Assembly: GCF_029714325.1 (NCBI RefSeq)
Contig: NZ_CP121666.1
Span: 2,170,001-2,234,000, forward strand
Direction: 5' to 3'
DNA length: 64,000 nucleotides
Source: Bradyrhizobium sp. CB1717
Lineage (GTDB): Bacteria; Pseudomonadota; Alphaproteobacteria; Rhizobiales; Xanthobacteraceae
Shown: positions 7,115-14,992 of the stretch, piece after piece
How positions within the stretch are numbered: the first letter of the stretch is position 1
Layout: each line of letters opens with the position of its first letter
Notes under the pieces: generated by a model
The model's input: only the letters and a program-made list of their open reading frames with translations
The model's database searches: none
Told to the model about the DNA's origin: nothing
Program-made: the position numbers and the translations under genes

Positions 7115-8446
7115 ATGAGCCAGACCACGACCTATGCCGGTTCCGCCGGCGCCGCCAAGAGCGAAATCGAGATCTCGACAATCCGCGCCATCTCCTGGCG
7201 CCTGATTCCGTTCCTGGTGCTGGCCTACTTCTTCTCCTATCTCGATCGCGTCAATCTCGGCTTCGCCGCGCTGACCATGAATGCGGAGCTGAAGTTCACG
7301 CCGCTGATCTTCTCCTGGGGCGCCGGCATCTTCTTCATCGGCTATTTCATCTTCGAGGTGCCGAGCAACCTCGCGCTGGAGAAGTTCGGCGCCAGCCGCT
7401 GGATCGCCCGCATCATGGTGACCTGGGGCATCATCTCCGCCTTGATGGCGATGGTCAGCGGCGTGACCAGCTTCTACGTCCTGCGCTTCCTGCTCGGCGT
7501 CGCCGAAGCCGGCTTCTTCCCCGGCATCATCCTCTATCTCACCTATTGGTATCCGGCCGAGTATCGCGCCCGCTTCCTCGCCGCCTTCGCCGTCGCGGTG
7601 CCGGTCTCGACCGTGATCGGCGCGCCGATCTCGGGCCTGCTGCTCGGGCTCGACGGTTTGATGGGGCTGAGGGGCTGGCAGTGGCTGTTCATCATCGAGG
7701 GCATTCCGTCCGTGCTGCTCGGCATCGTCACCTGGTTCTATCTCACCGACAAGCCGGAGAAGGCGGACTGGCTCTCGGTCGAGCAGAAGGCCTGGCTCAA
7801 GGCGAAGCTCGATTCGGAGATCGCGGCCAAGCAGGCGGTGAAGCATCTCTCGCTCGGCGAGGCGCTGTCCTCGCCCAAGGTGATCGCACTCAGCCTGATC
7901 TATTTCGGCTTCGTCGGCGCGCTCTACGGCATGCAGTTCTGGCTGCCGCAGATCGTCAAGGCGTTCGGCCTCACCAACGCGCAGACCGGCTTCGTCACCG
8001 CGATTCCGTACCTGTTCGGTACCATCGCCATGATCCTGTGGGCGCGGCATTCCGATGCGACGCGCGAACGCGTGATGCATGTCGGCGCGCCGCTGCTGCT
8101 CACGGCGGTCGCGCTCGGCGTCTCCTCCTATCTCACCGATCCCACCATGACGATGGTGGCGCTGACGGTGGCCGCGATCGGCGTGTTCTGCTGCTTCGGC
8201 GTGTTCTGGACCCTGCCGACCGCCTGGCTCTCCGGCACGGCCGCCGCCGGCGCCATCGCGCTGATCAACTCGATCGGCAACCTCGCCGGCTTCGGCGGCC
8301 CGTACCTGATCGGCTGGGTCAAGGAGGCCACGGGGCAGACCTCGACCGGTCTGCTCGTCCTCGCGGTCCTGCCGCTGCTCGCCGGCATCCTGGTGTTTGT
8401 GGGCGGCCACGACACCAAGCACGAGTTCGCCGGACAGGGGCGGTGA
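7115..8446 (+). CDS. MFS transporter, anion:cation symporter (ACS/phthalate permease) family
   Basis: A 443-residue major facilitator with twelve hydrophobic segments in two six-helix halves split by a charged loop at about residues 205-245. The N-terminal motif YLDRVNLGFAAL after TM1 and the GVAEAGFFPGIILYLTYWYP segment in TM4 are the signatures of the ACS family, whose members take up organic anions such as tartrate, galactonate, phthalate or 4-hydroxyphenylacetate. The substrate cannot be set from sequence, and no catabolic genes are adjacent. A purine-rich GGGGGGAAAG precedes the ATG by about 4-13 bases. It is divergently transcribed from the DUF2809 gene. Confidence 0.88.
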   Translation: MSQTTTYAGSAGAAKSEIEISTIRAISWRLIPFLVLAYFFSYLDRVNLGFAALTMNAELKFTPLIFSWGAGIFFIGYFIFEVPSNLALEKFGASRWIARIMVTWGIISALMAMVSGVTSFYVLRFLLGVAEAGFFPGIILYLTYWYPAEYRARFLAAFAVAVPVSTVIGAPISGLLLGLDGLMGLRGWQWLFIIEGIPSVLLGIVTWFYLTDKPEKADWLSVEQKAWLKAKLDSEIAAKQAVKHLSLGEALSSPKVIALSLIYFGFVGALYGMQFWLPQIVKAFGLTNAQTGFVTAIPYLFGTIAMILWARHSDATRERVMHVGAPLLLTAVALGVSSYLTDPTMTMVALTVAAIGVFCCFGVFWTLPTAWLSGTAAAGAIALINSIGNLAGFGGPYLIGWVKEATGQTSTGLLVLAVLPLLAGILVFVGGHDTKHEFAGQGR

Positions 8447-8465
8447 GAGCCGTGTGAACGGTCCC

Positions 8466-8611
8466 GTAGGGTCGGCAAAGCGCAGCGTGCCCACCAGACC
8501 GTTATTGTGATCCTCAAATGAGAGATGGTGGGCACGGCGCTACGCGCCTTTGCCCACCCTGCGGTATCTCGCCCGAGGCCCCGGATGCGCTGCGCTCCAT
8601 CCGGTCTACGG
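8466..8611. repeat. composite palindromic repeat region
   Basis: The first part (8466-8562) is another GTGGGC/GCCCAC unit with long internal loop. It is followed at 8573-8611 by a truncated copy of the second family (ccggatgcgctgcgctccat), which occurs intact at 13936, 62071 and 62657. It fills most of the gap between the MFS and RND genes. Confidence 0.65.
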
Positions 8612-8689
8612 GCGTCAGCCAGCCCTACAATCACACCCCCCGAAGGGTCCTTCCAATCCTTACCACCTCTTAACGATCACGCTTTCCTG

Positions 8690-8721
8690 ATGACTGACGA
8701 TTATTGACTTTTATCAGTGAT
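8690..8721. promoter_or_regulatory. candidate operator/promoter of the RND operon
   Basis: Imperfect inverted repeat ATGACTGA-N16-TCAGTGAT (seven of eight positions) surrounds a TTGACT element at 8704. It lies 43 bases upstream of the adaptor ATG, where a TetR-type repressor would be expected to bind. The -10 element is not clear. Confidence 0.4.
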
Positions 8722-8763
8722 TAGTCGACATTCCTCTCATTGCAGCCGCAGGAGTGTCCTCCG

Positions 8764-9870
8764 ATGTTCGTCCGGTCCGTTTTGTCCAGCTATTCCAAGC
8801 TTTTGGCGGGTGTGTCGCTGGCCCTGATGGCCGCCACCCTGGCCGGGTGCAATGACACCGTCGCCGAAAAGGCCGAGCCGCCGCGGCCGGTTCTGGTCGC
8901 GACCGCCCATTATGACGCCGAGACCCCCGAGCGGAGCTTCGTCGGCACCGTCAGGCCCCGCATCGAGAGTGACCTGGGCTTCCGCGTCGCAGGTAAAGTT
9001 GCAAAACGCCTCGTGGAAGTCGGCCAGACCGTCGAGATCGGCCAGCCGCTCGCGACCCTCGACGAGGTCGACCTGAAGCTCCAGGCCGAGCAGGCCTTGG
9101 CTGAACAGACCGCCGCCACCGGCGTGCTGGCCCAGGCCGCCGCCGCCGAGCAACGCGCCAAGGATCTGAAGGCCAAGGGCTGGACCACCGACGCGCAGAT
9201 GGATTCGAGCCGCGCTTCCGCCGACGAGGCGCGCGCCCGTCTGAACCGCGCCGAGCGCGCGCTCGAGCTGAGCAAGAATTCCCTTTCCTACGCGACGCTT
9301 GCTGCCGACGCCCGTGGCGTCGTCACCGCAACGCTGATCGAGCCCGGCCAGGTGGTCGCCGCGGGCCAGGCTTCGATCCGTGTCGCCCGCTTTGCCGAAA
9401 AGGAAGCGGTCGTCGCGATCCCTGAGACGCTGGTTGGACGCGCCAAGTCGGGCGTCGCCAGCGTCACTCTTTGGTCGGAGCCGGACAAGAAGTACGCAGC
9501 GAAGCTGCGCGAGATCGCGCCGGCCGCCGATCCGGCCACGCGCACCTATCTCGCAAAATTCTCGCTGCCCGAGGCCGACGACAAGGTTGCGCTCGGCATG
9601 ACCGCGACGCTGACGCTGTCGGACGCCGCCACCGAGCGCGTCGCGCGGCTGCCGCTGTCGGCGCTGTTCAACGAAGGCGGCAAGCCGTCCTTCTACGTCG
9701 TCGACGACAACGGCGCGGTCACGCTCAAGCCGGTAACGGTGAAGTCCTACGAGAGCAACGACGTCGTCATCACCGGCGGTGTCGACGAGGGCGCCAAGAT
9801 CGTCGCCCTCGGCGTGCAGAAGCTCGATCCGGGCCAGCGGGTGCGGGTCGTGTCGTCTCTTTCTTTCTAA
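8764..9870 (+). CDS. RND efflux periplasmic adaptor (membrane fusion) lipoprotein
   Basis: A 368-residue adaptor of the HlyD/AcrA superfamily. The signal sequence ends in a lipobox, TLAGC, with Cys29 as the predicted lipidated residue. A barrel-sandwich half-motif (FRVAGKVAKRLVEVGQTVEIGQPLATLDEVDL) is followed by an alpha-hairpin at about residues 100-165, the second lipoyl half (ARGVVTATLIEPGQVVAAGQ) and a beta-barrel plus membrane-proximal domain. It bridges the inner-membrane pump encoded next to an outer-membrane channel, which is not present in the window. The ATG at 8764 has AGGAG about 10 bases upstream; the in-frame codon at 8740 would spoil the signal peptide. Confidence 0.9.
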   Translation: MFVRSVLSSYSKLLAGVSLALMAATLAGCNDTVAEKAEPPRPVLVATAHYDAETPERSFVGTVRPRIESDLGFRVAGKVAKRLVEVGQTVEIGQPLATLDEVDLKLQAEQALAEQTAATGVLAQAAAAEQRAKDLKAKGWTTDAQMDSSRASADEARARLNRAERALELSKNSLSYATLAADARGVVTATLIEPGQVVAAGQASIRVARFAEKEAVVAIPETLVGRAKSGVASVTLWSEPDKKYAAKLREIAPAADPATRTYLAKFSLPEADDKVALGMTATLTLSDAATERVARLPLSALFNEGGKPSFYVVDDNGAVTLKPVTVKSYESNDVVITGGVDEGAKIVALGVQKLDPGQRVRVVSSLSF

Positions 9871-9875
9871 CCGCC

Positions 9876-9952
9876 GTCATTCCGGGCACGCGTAGCGTGA
9901 ACCCGGAATCTCGAGATTCCGGGTCTGGTCCTTCGGACCATCCCGGAATGAC
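9876..9952. repeat. GTCATTCCGGG/CCCGGAATGAC palindromic repeat
   Basis: An 11-bp outer inverted repeat encloses further hairpins (ggaatctcgagattcc; ggtccttcggacc). A related unit is at 14691-14815. It lies between the adaptor and pump genes of one operon and may be transcribed and affect mRNA stability (inference). Confidence 0.7.
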
Positions 9953-10016
9953 AAGAGAGTGAGTTACGTCGTGTGAGGTGAGTTTCGGCCTTTGTCCCTA
10001 AGCAAAGGCTGAAGCG

Positions 10017-10059
10017 GCGAAGCGATCCAGAATCTGCCCAGCCCCCTGGATTGCTTCGC
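10017..10059. repeat. GCTTCGC-type hairpin repeat
   Basis: GCGAAGCGATCCAG and CTGGATTGCTTCGC pair at 13 of 14 positions around a 15-base loop. It resembles the arms of the repeat at 59456-59532. Confidence 0.55.
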
Positions 10060-10130
10060 TGCCTCGCGACGACGGTTTGAACAGAGCGGCTGTCGTTGTT
10101 TGCAACTGGATCGTCTTTTCGGAGAGAGCG

Positions 10131-13100
10131 ATGAAGCGCTTCAACCTTTCGGCCTGGGCCGTCAGCCATCCGACGCTGGTTCTCTTCCTGATGCTCGTGC
10201 TCGGCGTCGCCGGCTTCTTCTCCTATGAGAAGCTCGGCCGCGCCGAGGATCCTTTCTTCACGGTGAAGGTGGTCAACGTCTCCGTGATCTGGCCCGGCGC
10301 GACCGCGCAGGAGATGCAGACCCAGGTCGCCGATCCCATCGAGAAGAAGATCCAGGAGCTGCCCTATTTCGAGAAGGTGCAGACCTACTCGAAGCCCGCC
10401 TTCACCGCGCTCCAGGTCACCTTCCGCGACTCGACGCCGCCGAAGGACGTGCCGTACCTCTTCTATCTGCTGCGCAAGAAGCTGGTCGACGTGCAGGGCC
10501 AGCTGCCGTCCGGCATCCTCGGGCCCGTCGTCAACGACGAGTTCTCCGACGTCGATTCCATTCTCTACATGATGACCGGCGACGGCGCCGACTATGCTCA
10601 GCTCAAGAAGGTCTCCGAAGGTTTTCGCCAGCGCCTCTTGAAGGTGCCCGGCGTCACCAAGGTCGACGTCTACGGTAATCAGGACGAGCGGATCTTCGTC
10701 GAGTTCAGTCACGCCAAGCTCGCCACCCTCGGCATCACGCCGCAGGCGCTGTTCGATTCGCTCGCCAAGCAGAACAACGTGACCCCCGCCGGCACGGTCG
10801 AGACCTCGTCACAGCGCGTGCCGCTGCGCGTCACCGGCGCGCTCGACGGCGCCAAGGCCGTGGCCGAGACCCCCGTCGAGAGCAACGGCCGCGTGTTCCG
10901 CCTCGGCGACATCGCCACCGTCACCCACGGCTATGTCGATCCGCCGAGCTTCGTCGTCCGCCAGGAAGGCAAGGCCGCGATCGGCATCGGCGTCGTCACC
11001 GCCAAGGGCGCCAACATCCTCGAGCTCGGCAAGGAGGTCGAGAAGGCGACTAGCGAGTTCATGAAGGCCGTGCCGCAGGGCATCGACGTCAAGCTGATCG
11101 CCGACCAGCCCAAGGTGGTCGAGCACGCCGTCGGCGAGTTCGTGCACTCCTTCATGGAAGCGCTCGTCATCGTGCTGTTCGTCTCGTTCCTGGCGCTCGG
11201 CTGGCGCACCGGCATCGTGGTCGCGCTGTCGGTGCCGCTGGTGCTCGGCATCGTCTTCATCGTCATGAACACGATGTCGCTCGACCTGCACCGCATCACG
11301 CTGGGTGCGCTGATCATCGCGCTCGGCCTGCTCGTCGACGACGCCATCATCGCGGTCGAGATGATGGTCGTGAAGATGGAGCAGGGCTGGGATCGCATGC
11401 GCGCGGCGTCCTTTGCCTGGGAATCAACTGCGTTTCCGATGCTCACGGGAACGCTGGTCACGGCCGCTGGCTTCCTCCCCATCGGCTTTGCCAATTCGGC
11501 GGTCGGCGAATACGCCGGCAGCATCTTCTGGATCGTGGCGATCGCGCTGGTCGCCTCCTGGTTCGTGGCGGTGATCTTCACGCCCTATATCGGCGTCAAG
11601 CTGCTGCCGGAGATGAAGGCGCACCACAACCACGATCCGCACGCGGTCTACGAGACCCGCATGTACCGGGGCCTGCGCGCCATCGTGCAATGGTGCGTCA
11701 ACCACCGCATTACCGTGGTGGTCGCGACCGTCGGCGTCTTCATTGCCTCGATCGTCGGCTTCGGCCATGTCCAGCAGCAATTCTTCCCGCTGTCGGAGCG
11801 GCCCGAGCTGTTCCTCCAGCTCCGCCTGCCTGAGGGCACCGCCTTCAACGTCACCGAGAAGTCGGTGAAGAAGGCCGAGACGCTGCTCAAGGACGACAAG
11901 GACATCGAGACCTATACGTCCTATGTCGGCCAGGGCTCGCCGCGCTTCTGGCTCGGCCTCAACCCGCAGCTCCCGAACGAGGCCTTTGCCGAGATCGTCA
12001 TCGTCGCCAAGGGCGTCGAGGCGCGCGAGCGCATCAAGGCCAAGATCGAGGGCGCGGCGGCCGATGGCTTCCTGTCCGAGGCGCGCGTCCGCGTCGACCG
12101 CTTCAACTTCGGTCCGCCGGTCGGCTTCCCCGTGCAGTTCCGCGTGATCGGCCCCGATGCCAACAAGGTGCGCGAGATCGCCTACCAGGTCCGCGACGTC
12201 ATGCGCCAGAACAAGAGCGTCAAGGATGTCCAGCTCGACTGGAACGAGCAGTCACCCTACCTGAAGCTCGTCGTCGACCAGGATCGCGCCCGCGCCATGG
12301 GCCTGACCCCGCAGGACGTCTCGCAGGCGCTCGCGATGCTGATCTCGGGCTCGCAGGTCACCACCGTGCGTGACGGCATCGAGAAGGTCGGCGTGGTCGC
12401 CCGTGCGATCCCGTCCGAGCGTCTCGACCTCGGCGGCGTCGGCGACCTCACCATCACCTCGCGCAACGGCGTCGCCGTGCCGCTGCAGCAGATCGCCAAG
12501 ATCGAATATGCCCATGAGGAGCCGATCATGTGGCGGCGTAACCGCGACATGGCGATCACCGTGCGCTCCGACGTCGTCGACGGCGTGCAGGCGCCCGACA
12601 TCACCAACCAGATCACGCCGAAGCTGAAGGCGATCAAGGATCATCTCGAGCCGGCCTACCGGATCGAGGCAGGCGGCGCGTTCGAAGAGTCTGCCAAGGG
12701 CAACGCCTCGATCTTCATCCTCTTCCCGGTGATGGTCATGGTGATGCTGACGCTGCTGATGATCCAGCTGCAGAGCTTCTCGCGCCTGATCCTGGTGTTC
12801 CTGACCGCGCCGCTCGGCATCGTCGGCGCCTCCCTCGGCCTCAACGTCGCCAATGCCCCGTTCGGCTTCGTGGCGCTGCTCGGCCTGATCGCGCTCGCCG
12901 GCATGATCATGCGCAACGCGGTCATCCTGGTCGATCAGATCGAGACCGACGTCTCCCACGGCCTGACCCGGCGCGAGGCGATCGTGGAGGCGACCGTCCG
13001 CCGTGCCCGCCCGGTGGTGCTGACGGCGCTCGCCGCGATCCTGGCCATGATCCCGCTGTCGCGCTCGGCCTTCTGGGGCCCGATGGCGATCACCATCATG

Positions 13101-13268
13101 GGCGGCCTGTTTGTCGCGACATTCCTGACGCTGCTGTACCTGCCTGGCCTCTATGCCCTCTGGTTCCGCAAGAGCCTGGACGAGGCGGGCACCCCTGAGC
13201 AGCCTGCCGCGCCGCAGCATGGGAGCGATGACCAGCACGCAATTCCGCTTGCCGAAGCGGCTGAATAG
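10131..13268 (+). CDS. RND efflux pump inner-membrane subunit
   Basis: A 1045-residue resistance-nodulation-division transporter of the AcrB superfamily, full length. TM1 is at about residues 10-30, a large periplasmic porter domain follows, then TM2-6 (residues 335-540), a second porter domain, and TM8-12 near the C-terminus. The TM4 motif GLLVDDAIIAVEMMV carries the paired Asp residues of the proton relay. The pump extrudes hydrophobic or amphiphilic compounds using the proton gradient; the substrate is unknown. The ATG at 10131 has GGAGAG 6-12 bases upstream, and the longer frame from 10077 is unlikely. It forms an operon with the adaptor upstream and the TetR gene downstream. Confidence 0.92.
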   Translation: MKRFNLSAWAVSHPTLVLFLMLVLGVAGFFSYEKLGRAEDPFFTVKVVNVSVIWPGATAQEMQTQVADPIEKKIQELPYFEKVQTYSKPAFTALQVTFRDSTPPKDVPYLFYLLRKKLVDVQGQLPSGILGPVVNDEFSDVDSILYMMTGDGADYAQLKKVSEGFRQRLLKVPGVTKVDVYGNQDERIFVEFSHAKLATLGITPQALFDSLAKQNNVTPAGTVETSSQRVPLRVTGALDGAKAVAETPVESNGRVFRLGDIATVTHGYVDPPSFVVRQEGKAAIGIGVVTAKGANILELGKEVEKATSEFMKAVPQGIDVKLIADQPKVVEHAVGEFVHSFMEALVIVLFVSFLALGWRTGIVVALSVPLVLGIVFIVMNTMSLDLHRITLGALIIALGLLVDDAIIAVEMMVVKMEQGWDRMRAASFAWESTAFPMLTGTLVTAAGFLPIGFANSAVGEYAGSIFWIVAIALVASWFVAVIFTPYIGVKLLPEMKAHHNHDPHAVYETRMYRGLRAIVQWCVNHRITVVVATVGVFIASIVGFGHVQQQFFPLSERPELFLQLRLPEGTAFNVTEKSVKKAETLLKDDKDIETYTSYVGQGSPRFWLGLNPQLPNEAFAEIVIVAKGVEARERIKAKIEGAAADGFLSEARVRVDRFNFGPPVGFPVQFRVIGPDANKVREIAYQVRDVMRQNKSVKDVQLDWNEQSPYLKLVVDQDRARAMGLTPQDVSQALAMLISGSQVTTVRDGIEKVGVVARAIPSERLDLGGVGDLTITSRNGVAVPLQQIAKIEYAHEEPIMWRRNRDMAITVRSDVVDGVQAPDITNQITPKLKAIKDHLEPAYRIEAGGAFEESAKGNASIFILFPVMVMVMLTLLMIQLQSFSRLILVFLTAPLGIVGASLGLNVANAPFGFVALLGLIALAGMIMRNAVILVDQIETDVSHGLTRREAIVEATVRRARPVVLTALAAILAMIPLSRSAFWGPMAITIMGGLFVATFLTLLYLPGLYALWFRKSLDEAGTPEQPAAPQHGSDDQHAIPLAEAAE

Positions 13269-13301
13269 ATGAGAAGAGTGCTGATTGACGAGTCCTGACA
13301 G

Positions 13302-13901
13302 ATGACACTGGTTGCGGAACATATCGAAGGCGACACCCGGGATCGTATCCTCGAGGTGGCCGAGCGGCTGTTCCGCCAGATCGGCTATCAGAAGACCACG
13401 GTCGGCGACATCGCCAAGGAGCTCCGGATGAGCCCCGCCAACGTGTATCGCTTCTTCGAATCGAAGAAGGCGATCCACCAGGCGGTGGCGCGGAGCCTGA
13501 TGGGCGAGGTCGAGCTGGAGGCGCAGCGGATTGTGACCCGGCCCGGCCCGGTGCTCCCGCGCTTCCGCGAGCTGCTCACCACCATCCATCGCATGAACAC
13601 TGAGCGCTATGTCGGCGATAACAAGCTGCACGAGATGGTCGCGATCGCGATGGAGGAGGACTGGGACGTCTGCGTCGCCCATATGGAGTGCATCGCCGGC
13701 GTCATCGGCCAGATGATCGCGCAAGGTGTCGCCTCCGGCGAGTTCGAGGCGCCGGACCTGCAACTGGCCTCGCTGTGCGCCTGCACCGCGATGATCCGCT
13801 TCTTCCACCCCCAGATGATCGCCCAGTGCGCCACCAAGCCGGGTCCGACCATCGACCAGATGATCGATTTCGTCATCGCGGGTCTGTCGCCGCGCCACTG
13901 A
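13302..13901 (+). CDS. TetR/AcrR-family transcriptional regulator
   Basis: A 199-residue TetR-type repressor with the helix-turn-helix at about residues 30-58 (TTVGDIAKELRMSPANVYRFFESKKAI) after the usual helix 1 (RILEVAERLFRQIGY). The C-terminal ligand domain, about residues 75-195, resembles the AefR-like group. It begins 33 bases after the RND pump stop on the same strand, so it is probably the operon's own repressor, autoregulated from the promoter upstream of the adaptor. The inverted repeat at 8690-8721 is a possible target. Its inducer is not evident. Confidence 0.88.
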   Translation: MTLVAEHIEGDTRDRILEVAERLFRQIGYQKTTVGDIAKELRMSPANVYRFFESKKAIHQAVARSLMGEVELEAQRIVTRPGPVLPRFRELLTTIHRMNTERYVGDNKLHEMVAIAMEEDWDVCVAHMECIAGVIGQMIAQGVASGEFEAPDLQLASLCACTAMIRFFHPQMIAQCATKPGPTIDQMIDFVIAGLSPRH

Positions 13902-13935
13902 CGGGCGGAGAAATCTCTCCTATAAGCAGGCTGAC

Positions 13936-14021
13936 GTAGCCCGGATGGAGCGAAGCGTAATCCGGGATGGTCCAGCGTTGCGCTGGCGGCCCCGGATTAC
14001 GCTTCGCTCCATCCGGGCTAC
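13936..14021. repeat. GTAGCCCGGATG palindromic repeat
   Basis: A long inverted repeat. The left arm begins gtagcccggatggagcg and continues to the centre; the right arm ends cgctccatccgggctac. The stem is about 30 bp and nearly perfect. Copies of the family occur at 62071-62156 and 62657-62742. It sits directly upstream of the flavin reductase gene. Confidence 0.8.
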
Positions 14022-14042
14022 AAGGATGAGGAAAGCCCCGCG

Positions 14043-14666
14043 GTGACCGACAAAGACCTTTACTTCTACGAGCCCTCCAAGGGCCACGGCCTCAAGCACG
14101 ATCCCTTCAACGCCATCATCGCGCCACGCCCGATCGGCTGGATCTCCTCCCGCGACACCAAGGGCCACATCAACCTCGCGCCCTACAGCTTCTTCAATGC
14201 CTTCTGCTACGTGCCGCCGATCATCGGCTTCTCCTCGACCAACTGGAAGGACACGGTGGCGAACATGGAGCAGACCCGGGAGTTCGTCTGGAATCTCACC
14301 ACGATGGACCTCGCCAAGAGCATGAACGCGACCGCCGCGCATGTCGCCCCCGAGGTCGATGAGTTCAAGCTCGCAGGCCTGACCGCCGTGCCCGGCAAGC
14401 TCGTCAACGTGCCGCGTGTGGCTGAGAGCCCGGTCGCCTTCGAGTGCAAGGTGTCCGACATCGTCCGCCTCAAGGGCGCCGACGGCAAGGAGGCCGACGC
14501 CTGGCTGACGCTGGGCGAGGTCGTCGCCGTCCATATCGACAAGGCCATGATCAAGGACGGCGTCTACCAGACCGCCGCCGCCCGCCCCATCGTCCGCGCC
14601 GGCCGCCGCGGCGATTATTTCGAGATCAAGCCGGAAAACATGTTCGAGATGGTGCGGCCGGATTAG
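14043..14666 (+). CDS. flavin reductase-like FMN-binding split-barrel protein
   Basis: A 207-residue protein of the flavin reductase/DIM6-NTAB family, which binds FMN in a dimeric split beta-barrel. Visible motifs are the N-terminal NAIIAPRPIGWISSRDTKGHINLAPYS segment, which contacts FMN, and FVWNLTTMDLAKSMNATAAH. Its length suits the stand-alone members often annotated as flavoredoxin-like oxidoreductases. The start is GTG at 14043 with GAGGAAAG about 8-15 bases upstream. Its substrate is unknown, and it is separated from the beta-oxidation operon by a repeat-containing gap. Confidence 0.82.
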   Translation: MTDKDLYFYEPSKGHGLKHDPFNAIIAPRPIGWISSRDTKGHINLAPYSFFNAFCYVPPIIGFSSTNWKDTVANMEQTREFVWNLTTMDLAKSMNATAAHVAPEVDEFKLAGLTAVPGKLVNVPRVAESPVAFECKVSDIVRLKGADGKEADAWLTLGEVVAVHIDKAMIKDGVYQTAAARPIVRAGRRGDYFEIKPENMFEMVRPD

Positions 14667-14992
14667 GCCGGGCCGCACTCTCTCCACACCGTCATTCCGG
14701 GGCGCGCCGCCAGGCGCGAGCCCGGAATCCATTCATCGACCAACGCTGCCGCACGATGGATTCTCAGGTGCGCAATTGCGCACCATAGCTCACGCTTCGC
14801 GTGCCCCGGAATGACAGCGGGGCATTCCGCTCCCTTCCCCCTTCCCCGGAACTGCCACCACGCCCCGGCCGTTATGGCCTGGGCGGCCGCCCGGCCGCGT
14901 CAATTCGCTTGTTTTTGCCCGTGAAGTGTTCACGCACCCCCGCCAGTTTCCGCTAAAATGCCCTGTCACCGCGCCGATGCATGAGGTCCGCC
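14667..14992. other. intergenic region dominated by a repeat
   Basis: No gene is visible in this 326-base stretch. It contains the palindromic repeat at 14691-14815 and then GC-rich sequence leading to the acyl-CoA dehydrogenase gene, which presumably holds the promoter of the beta-oxidation operon. I could not pick out clear -35/-10 elements. Confidence 0.5.
14691..14815. repeat. GTCATTCCGGGG/CCCCGGAATGAC palindromic repeat
   Basis: The outer 12-bp arms flank inner inverted pairs, including gtgcgcaattgcgcac. It belongs to the same family as 9876-9952. Confidence 0.7.

Noticed and set aside
12252..13898. A 548-residue minus-strand open frame across the RND pump and TetR genes
   Set aside because: It has low-complexity Arg/Asp/His-rich sequence and covers two well-supported genes.
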